This document shows positions 19,731 to 29,707 of a DNA stretch of 34,978 bases, in pieces (the first letter of the stretch is position 1; every line of letters starts with the position of its first letter). The DNA lies in NCBI GenBank assembly GCA_945883755.1, contig CAMCXX010000008.1:1-34978 (forward strand), written 5' to 3'. Under the pieces are notes generated by a model. It worked only from the letters and a program-made list of their open reading frames with translations. It did no database searches and had not been told where the DNA came from. Both the position numbers and the translations under genes were made by a program. This stretch comes from Bifidobacterium breve. Lineage in GTDB: Bacteria > Actinomycetota > Actinomycetes > Nanopelagicales > Nanopelagicaceae.

Positions 19731-20609
19731 TTAAATCTCTCTACCCAGATCACGATGCAAAGCTTTGCTTTGTATGCGCTTGCCCGGCATTGACTTACTT
19801 GATGTTAAGCGCAAATTTAACTCCTGCGTAATGGCGACTGATCGATGTTTACCACCGGTGCATCCGATGGCCAAGGTTAGGTACTTTCTGCCCTCCTCAA
19901 TAAAGCCATTAGCCATAGTTTCGAAGAGTGATTGATAGCGAGTCAGGAACTCCTGCACATTAGCCGAGTTTAAAACCGCATCGCTTACCGGTTTATCTAA
20001 ACCAGACATCGGTCTTAACTCAGGATCCCAGTGTGGATTGGCGATGAAGCGACAATCAACAACCAGATCGGCATCTACTGGAATTCCATACTTGTAGCCA
20101 AAGGAGAGGATATTCACCTGCAGATCAACGGAGTTATCCTCATGAAAGTAATCAGCTATCTTCTTCTCAAGTTGATGAATATTTAAAGAGGAGGAATCAA
20201 TAATTAAATCTGCGCTCTCACGTATTTCACGCAACCGTGACCGCTCTTTTCCAATGCCATCTAATATGCGATCAGTTGCTTGTAGCGGATGAGGTCTCCT
20301 TGTTGATTCAAACCGCCTTACTAATGCCTCATCGCTAGCATCTACAAATAAAATCTTGCGACCAACTCCTTGCTCGCCAATTTCAGCCAGAGATCGGGTT
20401 AGATCATCGAAAAATGCTCGACCCCGAACATCGATAACGACCGCTATCTGCTTAACCGATCCTTCAACTAAATCAATCAAATTGGCTAACAAAGCTGGCG
20501 GAAGATTATCAACTACATACCACCCTAAATCTTCAAGTGAATGTGCAACAGTTGATCGTCCAGCACCGCTCATGCCGGTGATAATTAAAAGTTCGGTATC
20601 ACTTTTCAT
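19731..20609 (-). CDS. rapZ: RapZ nucleotide-binding protein
   Basis: RapZ is a P-loop protein that in enterobacteria guides RNase E to small RNAs controlling glmS; its actinobacterial role is unclear. The 292-residue protein has Walker A GMSGAGRS at 12-19, the VVDNLPPALL motif, a Walker B-like IAVVIDVRG and the C-terminal domain with SFGYKYGIP and CTGGKHRSVAI, which is the part linked to RNA binding or sensing. Its ATG at 20609 lies within a perfect 15-base palindrome and has no clear ribosome-binding site. The uvrC stop is 21 bases upstream, so coupling is possible. Confidence 0.92.
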   Translation of the reverse strand: MKSDTELLIITGMSGAGRSTVAHSLEDLGWYVVDNLPPALLANLIDLVEGSVKQIAVVIDVRGRAFFDDLTRSLAEIGEQGVGRKILFVDASDEALVRRFESTRRPHPLQATDRILDGIGKERSRLREIRESADLIIDSSSLNIHQLEKKIADYFHEDNSVDLQVNILSFGYKYGIPVDADLVVDCRFIANPHWDPELRPMSGLDKPVSDAVLNSANVQEFLTRYQSLFETMANGFIEEGRKYLTLAIGCTGGKHRSVAITQELNLRLTSSKSMPGKRIQSKALHRDLGREI

Positions 20610-20621
20610 GATGTCATCATG
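20607..20621. repeat. perfect 15-base palindrome at the rapZ start codon
   Basis: CATGATG-T-CATCATG is symmetric over 15 bases and includes the rapZ ATG. It could sequester the start in an RNA hairpin or be chance. Confidence 0.6.
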
Positions 20622-20630
20622 CTAGATCTG

Positions 20631-22544
20631 TCAAGCATCTAAAATCTCACCCGTTTGCAGATCTACGCCTTGGCTTACAAAGGCGGTTTCTAGCATCTGG
20701 AAAATGCTCTGCGCCATTTTTTCACCTATCCCAGGCACCGCTGCCAACTCAGCAACTGAAGCTTTTCGTAAGGCGGTAACTGAACCAAAGCTTTCCAAAA
20801 GTGATCTGCTGCGGCTTTGTCCAAGCCCTGGTACCTCATCTAGAAGTGATTCCAACATCATCTTTGATCTCTTGCTTCTATGAAAGGTAATCGCAAATCT
20901 ATGCGCCTCATCTCGAATTCGTTGAAATAGATAGAGCGCTTCACTATGACGTGGAAATATTATTGGCTCAGAGGTATTTGGTAGATACACCTCTTCTAAT
21001 CGTTTCGCTAATCCCACCAATGCCACATCAGTTATTCCCAACTCTCGAAAAGCTCTGGCCGCAGCATTTACCTGACCCTTGCCGCCGTCAACGATTACAA
21101 GTTGTGGTGGATAAGCAAATCGCGGCTTTGGTGCGCCATCTATATCAGCCTGCAGCTGATCAATATCTTTCTCCGCTAAATACCTTTTAAATCGACGGGT
21201 AATAACGTGATGGATAGCTCTAGTGTCATCAAATCCATCATCGTCATTTAGAGAGAATCTCCGATAATCACTCTTCTTGGCCTGACCATCCTCAAATACG
21301 ACCATTGATGCAACCATGTTTGTTCCTTGGATATTTGAAATATCAAAACATTCGATACGAAGTGGTAACTCCGCTAATTCAAGAAACTCACTTATCTGCG
21401 TCAATGCATTTCCACTTACAGCTGCATCATTGGCTCGTTTGCTCAAATATTGAATTAAGGCTTGATGGGCATTTCGTTTGACCATCTGAACGATTTCAAC
21501 CTTCTCACCACGCTGTGGCTGTAGGAGATTTACTACTGTGCCTTTTTTCGCACTCAACCACTGAGCTAACTCGTCACTGTCCGGAGGTAGTTGATCAACC
21601 AGGATCTCTGCTGGAGGGGTTGTTTCATCATAGATCTTGCCGAGCATGGCAGAGATTATTGATTGATCTTCAAGAATATTTGCTCTATCAATTATCCAAG
21701 AACGCGAACCAGTGATTCGCCCAGATTTAATTATGAATTGAGAGAGTGAGGCATGAGTAATATCTTCGTGGATTGCAAGTACATCAGCATCTATTTTTTC
21801 ATTTAAGAATCGATCGGTGGATTCAAAGGCTTTATTGATCGCATCTAATTGATCACGCAATCGAGCTGCTTTTTCAAACTCCTCGTTACCCGAGGCTGCT
21901 AACATCTCTGATTCAACTCGAGTTGCAATATCCTCCGGTGATTTCTCCAAAAATGTCACTAGATTATTGGCCAACTTCTTGTGTTCGACCTCGCTGATCC
22001 AATCAACGCATGGCGCGGCACACTTTCCAATATCTCCCAATAAACACTGCCGCTTATTTCGCTGAGCAGTCTTGAAGTTTGCCTCCGTGCAACTTCTGAT
22101 TGGATATATCTTTATTAATGTCTCATATGTACTTCGTAGCGCCCAAGCGTGCGAATACGGGCCGAAGTATCTGACCCCTTTTACCTTCTTTGCTCGCGAA
22201 ATAAATAGACGCGGAAATTTCGCATCTAAATCAATAGCCAGGAACGGGTAAGACTTATCATCTTTAAACTGAACATTAAAATCTGGGTTGAACTGCTTTA
22301 TCCAAGTGAACTCCAGTTGTAACGCTTCTACCTCTGTCTTAACCAAGGTCCAATCCACTCTTACTGCGGTGTGCACCATTCTTCTGGTTTTTACCTGCAG
22401 ATTGCTGCCAAAGTAAGAGTTCAACCGATTCTTTATATTTTTAGCTTTTCCAACATAAATTACCTTGTCATCCTTATCGAAGAATCGATAAACACCTGGG
22501 TCACTGGGTAGATTGCTTGGGCGATAACTTTGTGGATCTGCCAT
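20631..22544 (-). CDS. uvrC: UvrC excinuclease subunit
   Basis: UvrC makes both incisions around a DNA lesion bound by UvrB. The 637-residue protein has the GIY-YIG nuclease at the N-terminus (DPGVYRF then VIYVGKAKN), a UVR UvrB-binding motif in the middle (EEFEKAARLRDQLDAI), the RNase H-like second nuclease with IECFDISNIQG and LVIVDGGKGQVNAA, and a C-terminal helix-hairpin-helix pair (LDEVPGLGQSRSRSLL and LAAVPGIGEKMAQSIF). It is full length. It starts 5 bp after uvrA, so the three uvr genes lie in one transcription unit in the order B, A, C. Confidence 0.97.
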   Translation of the reverse strand: MADPQSYRPSNLPSDPGVYRFFDKDDKVIYVGKAKNIKNRLNSYFGSNLQVKTRRMVHTAVRVDWTLVKTEVEALQLEFTWIKQFNPDFNVQFKDDKSYPFLAIDLDAKFPRLFISRAKKVKGVRYFGPYSHAWALRSTYETLIKIYPIRSCTEANFKTAQRNKRQCLLGDIGKCAAPCVDWISEVEHKKLANNLVTFLEKSPEDIATRVESEMLAASGNEEFEKAARLRDQLDAINKAFESTDRFLNEKIDADVLAIHEDITHASLSQFIIKSGRITGSRSWIIDRANILEDQSIISAMLGKIYDETTPPAEILVDQLPPDSDELAQWLSAKKGTVVNLLQPQRGEKVEIVQMVKRNAHQALIQYLSKRANDAAVSGNALTQISEFLELAELPLRIECFDISNIQGTNMVASMVVFEDGQAKKSDYRRFSLNDDDGFDDTRAIHHVITRRFKRYLAEKDIDQLQADIDGAPKPRFAYPPQLVIVDGGKGQVNAAARAFRELGITDVALVGLAKRLEEVYLPNTSEPIIFPRHSEALYLFQRIRDEAHRFAITFHRSKRSKMMLESLLDEVPGLGQSRSRSLLESFGSVTALRKASVAELAAVPGIGEKMAQSIFQMLETAFVSQGVDLQTGEILDA

Positions 22545-22549
22545 ATTGG

Positions 22550-25390
22550 TTACTTTGCTAAAGCCTCAGCTAGATACTTTCCGGTATAGCTCTTTGAACT
22601 CTTAGCCACCTCTTCTGGACGGCCTTCGGCAACAACTAAGCCGCCACCCGATCCACCTTCAGGTCCAAGATCAATAATCCAATCTGCAGATTTGATTACA
22701 TCAAGATTGTGTTCAATCACAATTACCGTATTTCCAGAATCAACTAGACGATTTAGGACCAGTAATAACTTTCGCACATCCTCAAAGTGCAACCCAGTTG
22801 TTGGCTCATCTAAAACATAGATGGTGCGTCCAGTCGATCTACGCTGAAGTTCAGTAGCAAGCTTGACTCTTTGCGCTTCGCCACCAGATAAAGTTGGGGC
22901 TGATTGACCAAGCCGCACATAACCTAATCCCACATCACTCAAGGTTTTTAAAAAGCGAGCGATTGCCGGAACAGATTCAAAAAATTTATTCGCCTCCTCA
23001 ATGGGCATATCTAAAACTTGCGCAATTGTTTTACCTTTGTAATGAACTTCAAGGGTTTCTCGGTTGTACCTGGCCCCATGGCAAACCTCGCATGGAACAT
23101 AGACATCTGGCAAGAAATTCATCTCGATTGTGATTGTGCCATCACCTGAACAATTCTCGCACCGTCCACCTTTTACATTAAAGGAGAATCTTCCTTGTTG
23201 ATATCCCCGCACCTTAGCTTCGCTGGTTTCGGCAAACAGAGCGCGTACCTTGTCGAAAACTCCGGTGTATGTAGCCGGATTAGAACGTGGCGTTCGGCCA
23301 ATCGGAGATTGATCAACATGTACAACTTTATCTAGTTGATCTAATCCCGTAACGGTGCGATGTCTGCCTGGAACAATGGCTGCACCATTTAATTTATTGG
23401 CCATTACTGAGTAGAGAATGTCATTTACTAATGTTGATTTGCCAGAACCGGAAACACCTGTGACCGCCACAAATGCTGCGAGCGGAAAGGAGACATCAAT
23501 ATTTTGTAAATTATTCTCCTTTGCCGCCTTTACTGTAATGACCTTTTTTTCATTAATCGGGCGTCTTTTTTTGGGAATCTCAATAACACTTCGGCCAGCT
23601 AAATATGCACCTGTAATAGATCCCGCTGCCTTAATCAGATCCTCATAAGAGCCAGATGAGACAACCTCTCCGCCATGCTCTCCCGCCCCTGGTCCAATAT
23701 CTACAATCCAATCAGCGGTTCGAATTGTGTCCTCATCATGTTCTACAACGATCAACGTATTTCCTAAATCACGCAATCTGGTTAGGGTTTCAATTAATTT
23801 GCGATTATCTCGTTGATGCAAACCAATGCTTGGCTCATCTAAAACATAGAGCACGCCAGTTAAGCCAGAACCTATCTGGGTGGCCAATCTAATTCGTTGT
23901 GCTTCTCCACCTGACAAGGTGGCGGCGGGTCTAGCCAAGGATAGGTAATCAAGTCCAACATCAAGTAGAAAACCTAACCGAGCGTGTACCTCTTTTAAAA
24001 CTCGCTCTGCAATCTGCTTCTGTCTAGCGTTAAGTGAGATGTTCTTTAAAAATTTGGCGCACTCTGCGATTGAAAGTTCACAAATTTGTGCAATATTTCT
24101 TTCTCCAATTGTCACCGCTAATACCTCTGGTTTTAGCCTCGCCCCATTGCAAGCAGGACATGGAGTCTCCCGCATGTACGCTTCATATTTGCCTCGGCTG
24201 TAATCACTTTCTGTTTCCAGATGCTTTCTACGAATAAATGGTGCAACGCCTTCGAAACCAGTTGAGTAATCTCGTACGCGGCCATATCTATTTTTGTACT
24301 TCACATGCACTTCATACTCGTAGCCATTAATGATTGCTGCTTTTGCTTTTTCAGATAGTTTTTTCCAAGGAGTTTCCAATGAAAACTTCACATCAGTCGC
24401 TAATCCTTGAAGGAGTCTTTGAAAATACTCATTAACATTGCCGCTAGACCAAGGTGCGATTGCTCCTTCATAAATCGAGATTGAATCATCTGGAATTACT
24501 AACTCCTCATCAACCTCCAGTTTGGTTCCAATTCCGCCACACTCAACACATGCACCAAATGGTGAGTTAAATGAAAAGGATCTGGGCTCAAGCTCTTCAA
24601 AGGAGAGCTCGCAATCGGCGCACGCCATATGTTCGCTATAGCTGCGCTCTTTATCTGGAGAACCAACTTTTAAATCAACAAAATCTAAAACGACCAGGCC
24701 ACTTGCCAGGCGCAATGCGGTTTCTATTGAATCGGTGATGCGAGATTTACTTTCAGGCTTCACAGATAATCGGTCGACAACTACCTCGATTGTGTGCTTT
24801 TCCTGCTTCTTTAACTTTGGTACTTCGGCAATTGCGTAAACTGTGCCATCAACTCTAACTCGGGCGTAGCCTTGAGTTGTAAAATCCTTAAAGAGGTCAA
24901 CAAACTCACCCTTTCGGGCGCGAATAACTGGTGCCAGTACCTGAAATTTACTTCCAGCTGACATCTGCAAAATCTGGTCAACAATATTTTGCGGTGTCTG
25001 TCTAGCTATCTCTTTTCCGCAATTAGGACAGTGTGGCTGACCCGCTCGAGCAAAAAGCAGGCGAAGGTAATCGTAAACCTCGGTGATTGTTCCTACCGTA
25101 GAACGAGGATTTCTATTTGTAGATTTCTGATCGATCGATACCGCCGGAGATAAGCCTTCAATAAAATCAACATCTGGCTTATCCATCTGCCCTAAGAATT
25201 GACGGGCGTATGCGGATAAAGACTCTACATATCTGCGTTGTCCTTCAGCGAAGATGGTGTCAAAAGCTAATGAGGATTTACCAGAACCAGATAATCCAGT
25301 AAAAACTATAAGTGAGTTACGTGGTAAATCCAGCGAAATATTTTTTAAATTATGTTCGCGGGCACCACGGATTATTAATCGATCATTCAT
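22550..25390 (-). CDS. uvrA: UvrA, DNA damage recognition ATPase
   Basis: UvrA dimerises, finds helix-distorting lesions and loads UvrB. The 946-residue protein has two ABC ATPase modules, with GLSGSGKSS at 32-40 and GVSGSGKST in the second half, each with an LSGGEAQR signature and a VLDEP Walker B. Zinc motifs CADC ... CVEC and CENC ... CEVC are intact. The ATG overlaps the uvrB stop by one base (TAATG). Length and motif order are normal. Confidence 0.98.
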   Translation of the reverse strand: MNDRLIIRGAREHNLKNISLDLPRNSLIVFTGLSGSGKSSLAFDTIFAEGQRRYVESLSAYARQFLGQMDKPDVDFIEGLSPAVSIDQKSTNRNPRSTVGTITEVYDYLRLLFARAGQPHCPNCGKEIARQTPQNIVDQILQMSAGSKFQVLAPVIRARKGEFVDLFKDFTTQGYARVRVDGTVYAIAEVPKLKKQEKHTIEVVVDRLSVKPESKSRITDSIETALRLASGLVVLDFVDLKVGSPDKERSYSEHMACADCELSFEELEPRSFSFNSPFGACVECGGIGTKLEVDEELVIPDDSISIYEGAIAPWSSGNVNEYFQRLLQGLATDVKFSLETPWKKLSEKAKAAIINGYEYEVHVKYKNRYGRVRDYSTGFEGVAPFIRRKHLETESDYSRGKYEAYMRETPCPACNGARLKPEVLAVTIGERNIAQICELSIAECAKFLKNISLNARQKQIAERVLKEVHARLGFLLDVGLDYLSLARPAATLSGGEAQRIRLATQIGSGLTGVLYVLDEPSIGLHQRDNRKLIETLTRLRDLGNTLIVVEHDEDTIRTADWIVDIGPGAGEHGGEVVSSGSYEDLIKAAGSITGAYLAGRSVIEIPKKRRPINEKKVITVKAAKENNLQNIDVSFPLAAFVAVTGVSGSGKSTLVNDILYSVMANKLNGAAIVPGRHRTVTGLDQLDKVVHVDQSPIGRTPRSNPATYTGVFDKVRALFAETSEAKVRGYQQGRFSFNVKGGRCENCSGDGTITIEMNFLPDVYVPCEVCHGARYNRETLEVHYKGKTIAQVLDMPIEEANKFFESVPAIARFLKTLSDVGLGYVRLGQSAPTLSGGEAQRVKLATELQRRSTGRTIYVLDEPTTGLHFEDVRKLLLVLNRLVDSGNTVIVIEHNLDVIKSADWIIDLGPEGGSGGGLVVAEGRPEEVAKSSKSYTGKYLAEALAK

Positions 25391-27459
25391 TAATTACCCG
25401 CCTCCTCCATGCCGCGCAGCTCCTTTTTCAGCTCTCTGATTTCATCACGCAGTCGTGCTGCAACTTCGAAAGCCAGTTCAGCAGCGGCAGCGCGCATCTG
25501 ATCAGTAAGGGATTGTATGAGAGCGATCAACTCCTGTCTTGGTAATGAGGAGGTATCTGAGCGGGATAAACCGGAGCTAATAACCGATCTCTTCTGATCT
25601 CCAGTTAATTCAGCTGTGTCATCAACCTCCTTTGCAATTAGATCTGTGATGTCGGCAATCTTCTTGCGTAATGGAGTTGGATCAATACCATGTTCGAGGT
25701 TGTAAGCCACCTGCTTTGCTCGACGTCGATTTGTTTCATCAATCGCTTGTGACATCGAGTTGGTTATTCGATCAGCGTACATGTGTACCTCACCAGAAAC
25801 ATTTCGTGCAGCTCGACCAATTGTTTGAATCAACGAGGTGGTGGAACGAAGAAATCCCTCTTTATCTGCATCTAGAATTGCCACTAACGATACTTCGGGT
25901 AGATCTAAACCTTCACGCAACAAATTGATACCGATCAAAACATCATACTCACCCGTACGAAGCTCTCGTAAAAGTTCAACTCGACGTAAAGTATCTACTT
26001 CCGAGTGCAGATACCGAACCTTTACTCCAAGGCCCAACATGTAATCGGTCAACTCTTCCGACATTTTTTTAGTTAATGTTGTTACCAATACACGTTCATT
26101 TTTCTCGGCACGAGTTCGAATTTCCCCGATCAAATCATCAATCTGTCCTTTAATTGGTTTTACAACAATTCTTGGATCAACCAAGCCAGTTGGCCTAATT
26201 ACCTGCTCCACCAGATTGCTGCCAACCTTGGCCAGCTCATACTTTCCAGGTGTTGCCGATAGGTAAAGTATTTGGCCGGTTCGCTCTAGGAACTCATTAA
26301 ATCTTAAGGGCCGATTATCCATTGCACTTGGTAAGCGAAATCCATGTTCAACTAATGTTCGCTTTCTGGCGGCATCACCTTCGAACATTGCACCAATCTG
26401 TGGCACAGTTACATGTGACTCATCTATAACTAGTAGAAAATCCTCTGGAAAGTAATCAAGCAAACAATTTGGAGCAGATCCTGCAGCGCGGCCATCTAGC
26501 TGCCTTGAGTAATTTTCAATTCCCGAACAAAATCCGAGCTGCTGCATCATCTCAAGATCAAAGGTTGTTCGCATTCGAATCCGTTGTGCTTCTAGCAATT
26601 TACCAGCCGCTTCAAACTCTTTAACCCGCGCCTCCATCTCTGCTTCTATCTCAACCATCGCTCGTTTCATGGTTTCTGGACCAGCGGCGTAATGTGTTGC
26701 TGGAAAGATGTACATCTCAGATTCATCGCGAATAATTTCGCCAGTCAACGGATGAAGCGTCATGATCTTTTCAATTTCATCACCAAACATCTCAATTCGA
26801 AGTGCTAACTCCTCATACATTGGAATAATTTCAATAGTGTCTCCGCGGACTCGGAATGTGCCGCGCTCAAAAGCCATGTCATTTCGCTTGTATTGAATAT
26901 CAACAAACTTACGTAGTAATTGGTTGCGGTCAATTGAATCTCCGACCTTTAGCCGAACCATTCGATCTATGTACTCTTGTGGTGTTCCAAGGCCATAGAT
27001 GCAAGAGACGGTAGCAACGACAATTACATCTCTCCTGGTTAATAGAGAGTTAGTTGCTGAGTGCCGCAGTCGTTCTACCTCATCATTTACCGATGAATCT
27101 TTTTCGATAAAGGTATCAGTTTGCGGAACGTAGGCTTCTGGTTGATAGTAATCGTAATAAGAGACAAAGTACTCAACCGCGTTATTTGGCATAAGCTCAC
27201 GAAACTCATTGGCCAATTGGGCAGCTAGGGTTTTATTTGGAGCTATAACAAGTGTTGGTCGTTGCACTTGCTCAATCAGCCACGCGGTGGTTGCGGATTT
27301 TCCAGTTCCAGTTGCGCCTAGCAAGACTATATCTGGCTCACCAGCTTGCAGCCGTGTAACTAGTTCAGCGATCGCAGTCGGTTGGTCACCAGATGGTATG
27401 TAATCACTTATAACCTCAAATGGCTCTACTTTGCGCTGTAAATCTGAGATCGGTCGCAT
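25390..27459 (-). CDS. uvrB: UvrB, excinuclease helicase subunit
   Basis: UvrB verifies damage after loading by UvrA and recruits UvrC. The 689-residue protein has Walker A GATGTGKS at 48-55, the damage-probing beta-hairpin region [17 protein letters not shown], the helicase motif [14 protein letters not shown] in motif VI, and a C-terminal UVR helix ([20 protein letters not shown]) that binds UvrC. Its start overlaps the coaE stop by one base. It has no ribosome-binding site of its own, so translation probably depends on coaE. Confidence 0.98.
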   Translation of the reverse strand: MRPISDLQRKVEPFEVISDYIPSGDQPTAIAELVTRLQAGEPDIVLLGATGTGKSATTAWLIEQVQRPTLVIAPNKTLAAQLANEFRELMPNNAVEYFVSYYDYYQPEAYVPQTDTFIEKDSSVNDEVERLRHSATNSLLTRRDVIVVATVSCIYGLGTPQEYIDRMVRLKVGDSIDRNQLLRKFVDIQYKRNDMAFERGTFRVRGDTIEIIPMYEELALRIEMFGDEIEKIMTLHPLTGEIIRDESEMYIFPATHYAAGPETMKRAMVEIEAEMEARVKEFEAAGKLLEAQRIRMRTTFDLEMMQQLGFCSGIENYSRQLDGRAAGSAPNCLLDYFPEDFLLVIDESHVTVPQIGAMFEGDAARKRTLVEHGFRLPSAMDNRPLRFNEFLERTGQILYLSATPGKYELAKVGSNLVEQVIRPTGLVDPRIVVKPIKGQIDDLIGEIRTRAEKNERVLVTTLTKKMSEELTDYMLGLGVKVRYLHSEVDTLRRVELLRELRTGEYDVLIGINLLREGLDLPEVSLVAILDADKEGFLRSTTSLIQTIGRAARNVSGEVHMYADRITNSMSQAIDETNRRRAKQVAYNLEHGIDPTPLRKKIADITDLIAKEVDDTAELTGDQKRSVISSGLSRSDTSSLPRQELIALIQSLTDQMRAAAAELAFEVAARLRDEIRELKKELRGMEEAGN

Positions 27460-28055
27460 TACTTGGCTTTATTTGCACTCACAAGTAAGTGCCAAACCCC
27501 TTCTACCTCTTGTGTTAAGGCTGAGAGATCTCCTGAATTATCAATTACATAATCAGCAATCGATTCGCGTTGACTATCACTTGCTTGTGCAGTTAACCTC
27601 GCTTTGATTTGGGCTTGCGATAAACCACGAGCGAGCAACCTTTCAATCCTTACCGATTCTGACGCAGATACGGCAATAACAAGATCAAAGTTATATTGAT
27701 GTTTCGACTCAAAAAGTAATGGTATTTGATTGATCACGATTGAATCTTTTGCTGATTGCTCCACTATCTGCGAAAAAGCTTTGCGAATAAGTGGATGGGT
27801 GATTGCTTCTAATTTGCCTAATTTACTTTGATCGGCAAAAACCAACTCCCCTAGTGCGGAACGATTTATTTCGCCATCTTTCAAAACGCCATCACCAAAC
27901 TCAGCAACTACCAAATTAAAGCCCTCACTGCCACGCTCAACTATCTCGCGGGCTAACTGGTCGGAATCAACTACAACTGCACCTAGTCCAGCAAAAATAG
28001 CTCCAACCGTAGATTTACCTGATCCAATTCCACCAGTTAGGGCGACTATCAACAT
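27459..28055 (-). CDS. coaE: dephospho-CoA kinase
   Basis: CoaE phosphorylates dephospho-CoA in the last step of coenzyme A synthesis. The 198-residue protein has the P-loop GGIGSGKST at 8-16, the [12 protein letters not shown] substrate segment and the lid with the [15 protein letters not shown] motif. Many actinobacteria have a longer CoaE with a C-terminal GrpB-like extension; this one is the minimal kinase. It is first in the run leading to uvrB, uvrA and uvrC. No Shine-Dalgarno is seen; a TAGAGT box ends six bases before the ATG, which fits a leaderless mRNA. Confidence 0.95.
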   Translation of the reverse strand: MLIVALTGGIGSGKSTVGAIFAGLGAVVVDSDQLAREIVERGSEGFNLVVAEFGDGVLKDGEINRSALGELVFADQSKLGKLEAITHPLIRKAFSQIVEQSAKDSIVINQIPLLFESKHQYNFDLVIAVSASESVRIERLLARGLSQAQIKARLTAQASDSQRESIADYVIDNSGDLSALTQEVEGVWHLLVSANKAK

Positions 28056-28061
28056 GGAGTA

Positions 28062-28067
28062 ACTCTA
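28062..28067 (-). promoter_or_regulatory. possible leaderless -10 box of coaE
   Basis: TAGAGT on the minus strand is followed by six bases and the coaE ATG. It lies just after the rpsA terminator, where a new promoter is expected. No clear -35 box is visible. Confidence 0.35.
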
Positions 28068-28093
28068 TCTTTTCCCTTGATTTTAATTAGCTG

Positions 28094-28130
28094 GAAATAA
28101 AAATTGCCCCGGTTTCCCGAGGCATTTTTA
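28094..28130 (-). terminator. rho-independent terminator after rpsA
   Basis: On the minus strand GCCTCGG-GAAA-CCGGGGC forms a seven-pair stem (one G-T pair) with a GNRA-type tetraloop at 28106-28123. It is followed by AATTTTTATTT. The other flank is T-rich on the plus strand, so it might act both ways. It lies 11 to 48 bases past the rpsA stop. Confidence 0.85.
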
Positions 28131-28141
28131 TCTAAGTATCT

Positions 28142-29482
28142 TTATTCAGCAGCTGGCGCAGGCGCAGCAGCATCTGCGGCCTTCGCCTCAGATTTCTGCT
28201 TTTTGTGTGCAATAAATTTTGCTTGAGCTTCAGCGTATTGACGCTCCCACTCCTCCCGTTGAGATTCATATCCAGCCTGCCAATCTTGAGTATCTGGATC
28301 AAATCCTTCCGGATAAATAAACTTTCCATTTGCATCATAACGCGCTGGCATTCCATATTGGGTTGGATCAAATGCTTCAATCGCAACCTCCTCGCCCTCA
28401 TTTGCTTGCTTTAAAGAGAGAGATATCCGACGGCGTTCTAGATCAATATCAATTATTTTCACAAATAACTTATCGCTAACTTGAACAACCTGTTCTGGAA
28501 TTTCAACATGTCGTTCTGCCAACTCTGAGATGTGCACTAAACCTTCGATTCCTTCAAATACCTTTATGAAGGCACCGAATGGAACTAACTTAGTTACCTC
28601 ACCTGGCACAACTTGGTTAATTGTATGAGTGCGAGCAAATGCTTGCCATGGATCTTCTTGTGTGGCCTTCAGAGAAAGCGATACTCGCTCGCGTTCAAAA
28701 TCAACTTCAAGAACTTCTACCGTTACCTCATCGCCAACCTCAACCACCTCTGAAGGGTGATCGATATGTTTCCAAGAAAGCTCTGATACATGAACTAATC
28801 CATCAACGCCGCCAAGATCTACGAAAGCACCAAAGTTTACAATTGATGAGATCACACCAGATCTAACCTGGCCCTTTTGTAGTTGATTTAAAAATGTAGT
28901 TCGTGATGCAGACTGAGATTGCTCAAGAAATGCTCGACGAGAAAGCACAACATTGTTTCGATTCTTGTCCAACTCAATGATGCGACATTCAACCTGTTGA
29001 CCAATGTATGGAGAGAGATCTCTAACTCGGCGCATCTCAACTAAGGATGCTGGTAAGAAGCCACGCAGACCAATATCTACAATCAGGCCGCCCTTAACAA
29101 CCTCAATTACCGTTCCAGTAACAACCTCATCACGCTCTTTCTTGCCTTCAACATCGCCCCAAGCTTTTTCATATTGAGCGCGCTTTTTAGAAAGGATTAA
29201 TCTTCCCTCTTTATCCTCTTTTTGAAGAACTAGTGCTTCAACTCGATCGCCAACCTTGACTAACTCATTTGGGTCAACATCATGGCGGATAGAAAGTTCA
29301 CGTGAAGGAATTACACCCTCTGTTTTGTAACCAATGTCTAGTAAAACCTCTTCACGATCAATTTGTACGACAATTCCTGAAACTAAATCTCCATCATTAA
29401 AATTTTTGATTGTGCCTTCAATAGCGGCTAAGAAATCTTCTGCGCTTCCAATATCATTTACAGCAATTTGTGAGGGTGTCAT
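28142..29482 (-). CDS. rpsA: 30S ribosomal protein S1
   Basis: S1 binds mRNA on the small ribosomal subunit and helps start translation. The 446-residue protein has four S1 (OB-fold) repeats at roughly 30-100, 115-185, 200-275 and 290-360. The third and fourth are closest to consensus (FGAFVDLGGVDGLVHVSEL and FGAFIKVFEGIEGLVHISEL). A charged, aromatic segment and an alanine/proline-rich tail (ADAAAPAPAAE) follow. Four repeats is the actinobacterial form rather than six as in Escherichia coli. It is a single-gene unit with its own promoter and terminator. Confidence 0.96.
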   Translation of the reverse strand: MTPSQIAVNDIGSAEDFLAAIEGTIKNFNDGDLVSGIVVQIDREEVLLDIGYKTEGVIPSRELSIRHDVDPNELVKVGDRVEALVLQKEDKEGRLILSKKRAQYEKAWGDVEGKKERDEVVTGTVIEVVKGGLIVDIGLRGFLPASLVEMRRVRDLSPYIGQQVECRIIELDKNRNNVVLSRRAFLEQSQSASRTTFLNQLQKGQVRSGVISSIVNFGAFVDLGGVDGLVHVSELSWKHIDHPSEVVEVGDEVTVEVLEVDFERERVSLSLKATQEDPWQAFARTHTINQVVPGEVTKLVPFGAFIKVFEGIEGLVHISELAERHVEIPEQVVQVSDKLFVKIIDIDLERRRISLSLKQANEGEEVAIEAFDPTQYGMPARYDANGKFIYPEGFDPDTQDWQAGYESQREEWERQYAEAQAKFIAHKKQKSEAKAADAAAPAPAAE

Positions 29483-29545
29483 TATTGGGTTGTACTCCGA
29501 GGGTGTTGCAACTAGTAGGGACAGGGACGGGTAGAGCGAGGCGCA

Positions 29546-29575
29546 AGGTTACCTTTGCTCGGTTGCTATGGTCAA
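29546..29575 (-). promoter_or_regulatory. probable rpsA promoter
   Basis: On the minus strand TTGACC (29570-29575) and TAACCT (29546-29551) are separated by 18 bases. This predicts transcription from about 29539 and a leader of nearly 60 bases. A GGAG lies about 12 bases before the rpsA ATG. Confidence 0.55.
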
Positions 29576-29707
29576 AGCGGACTTGGCCGGCATCATCCAG
29601 ATAAGGCTGGATTTACAGTTTACTCAAATCTCAGGCTCTAAAAAACCACCTAAAGCCACAAAAAATCGAAAAGAGATCGCTCAAAAATCACTGGTAGGCA
29701 GAGCGCA
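29576..29707. other. polA-rpsA spacer with inverted repeats
   Basis: This stretch between the polA stop and the rpsA -35 box has no credible gene. It holds ATCCAG-N6-CTGGAT at 29595-29612, about 20 bases upstream of the rpsA -35 box. It also holds a weak long-loop hairpin (CGCTC at 29678-29682 with GAGCG at 29701-29705) followed on the minus strand by a T-rich run. That hairpin may act as a poor terminator for polA. Confidence 0.4.

Noticed and set aside
28132-28401. An 89-codon minus-strand frame overlapping the end of rpsA
   Set aside because: It is an out-of-frame reading of the rpsA 3' end with a basic, leucine-rich composition and no family resemblance.
29640-29665. Hairpin GGCTCTAA ... 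TTAGGTGG region as a polA terminator
   Set aside because: The stem has mismatches and no T-run directly follows it on either strand.
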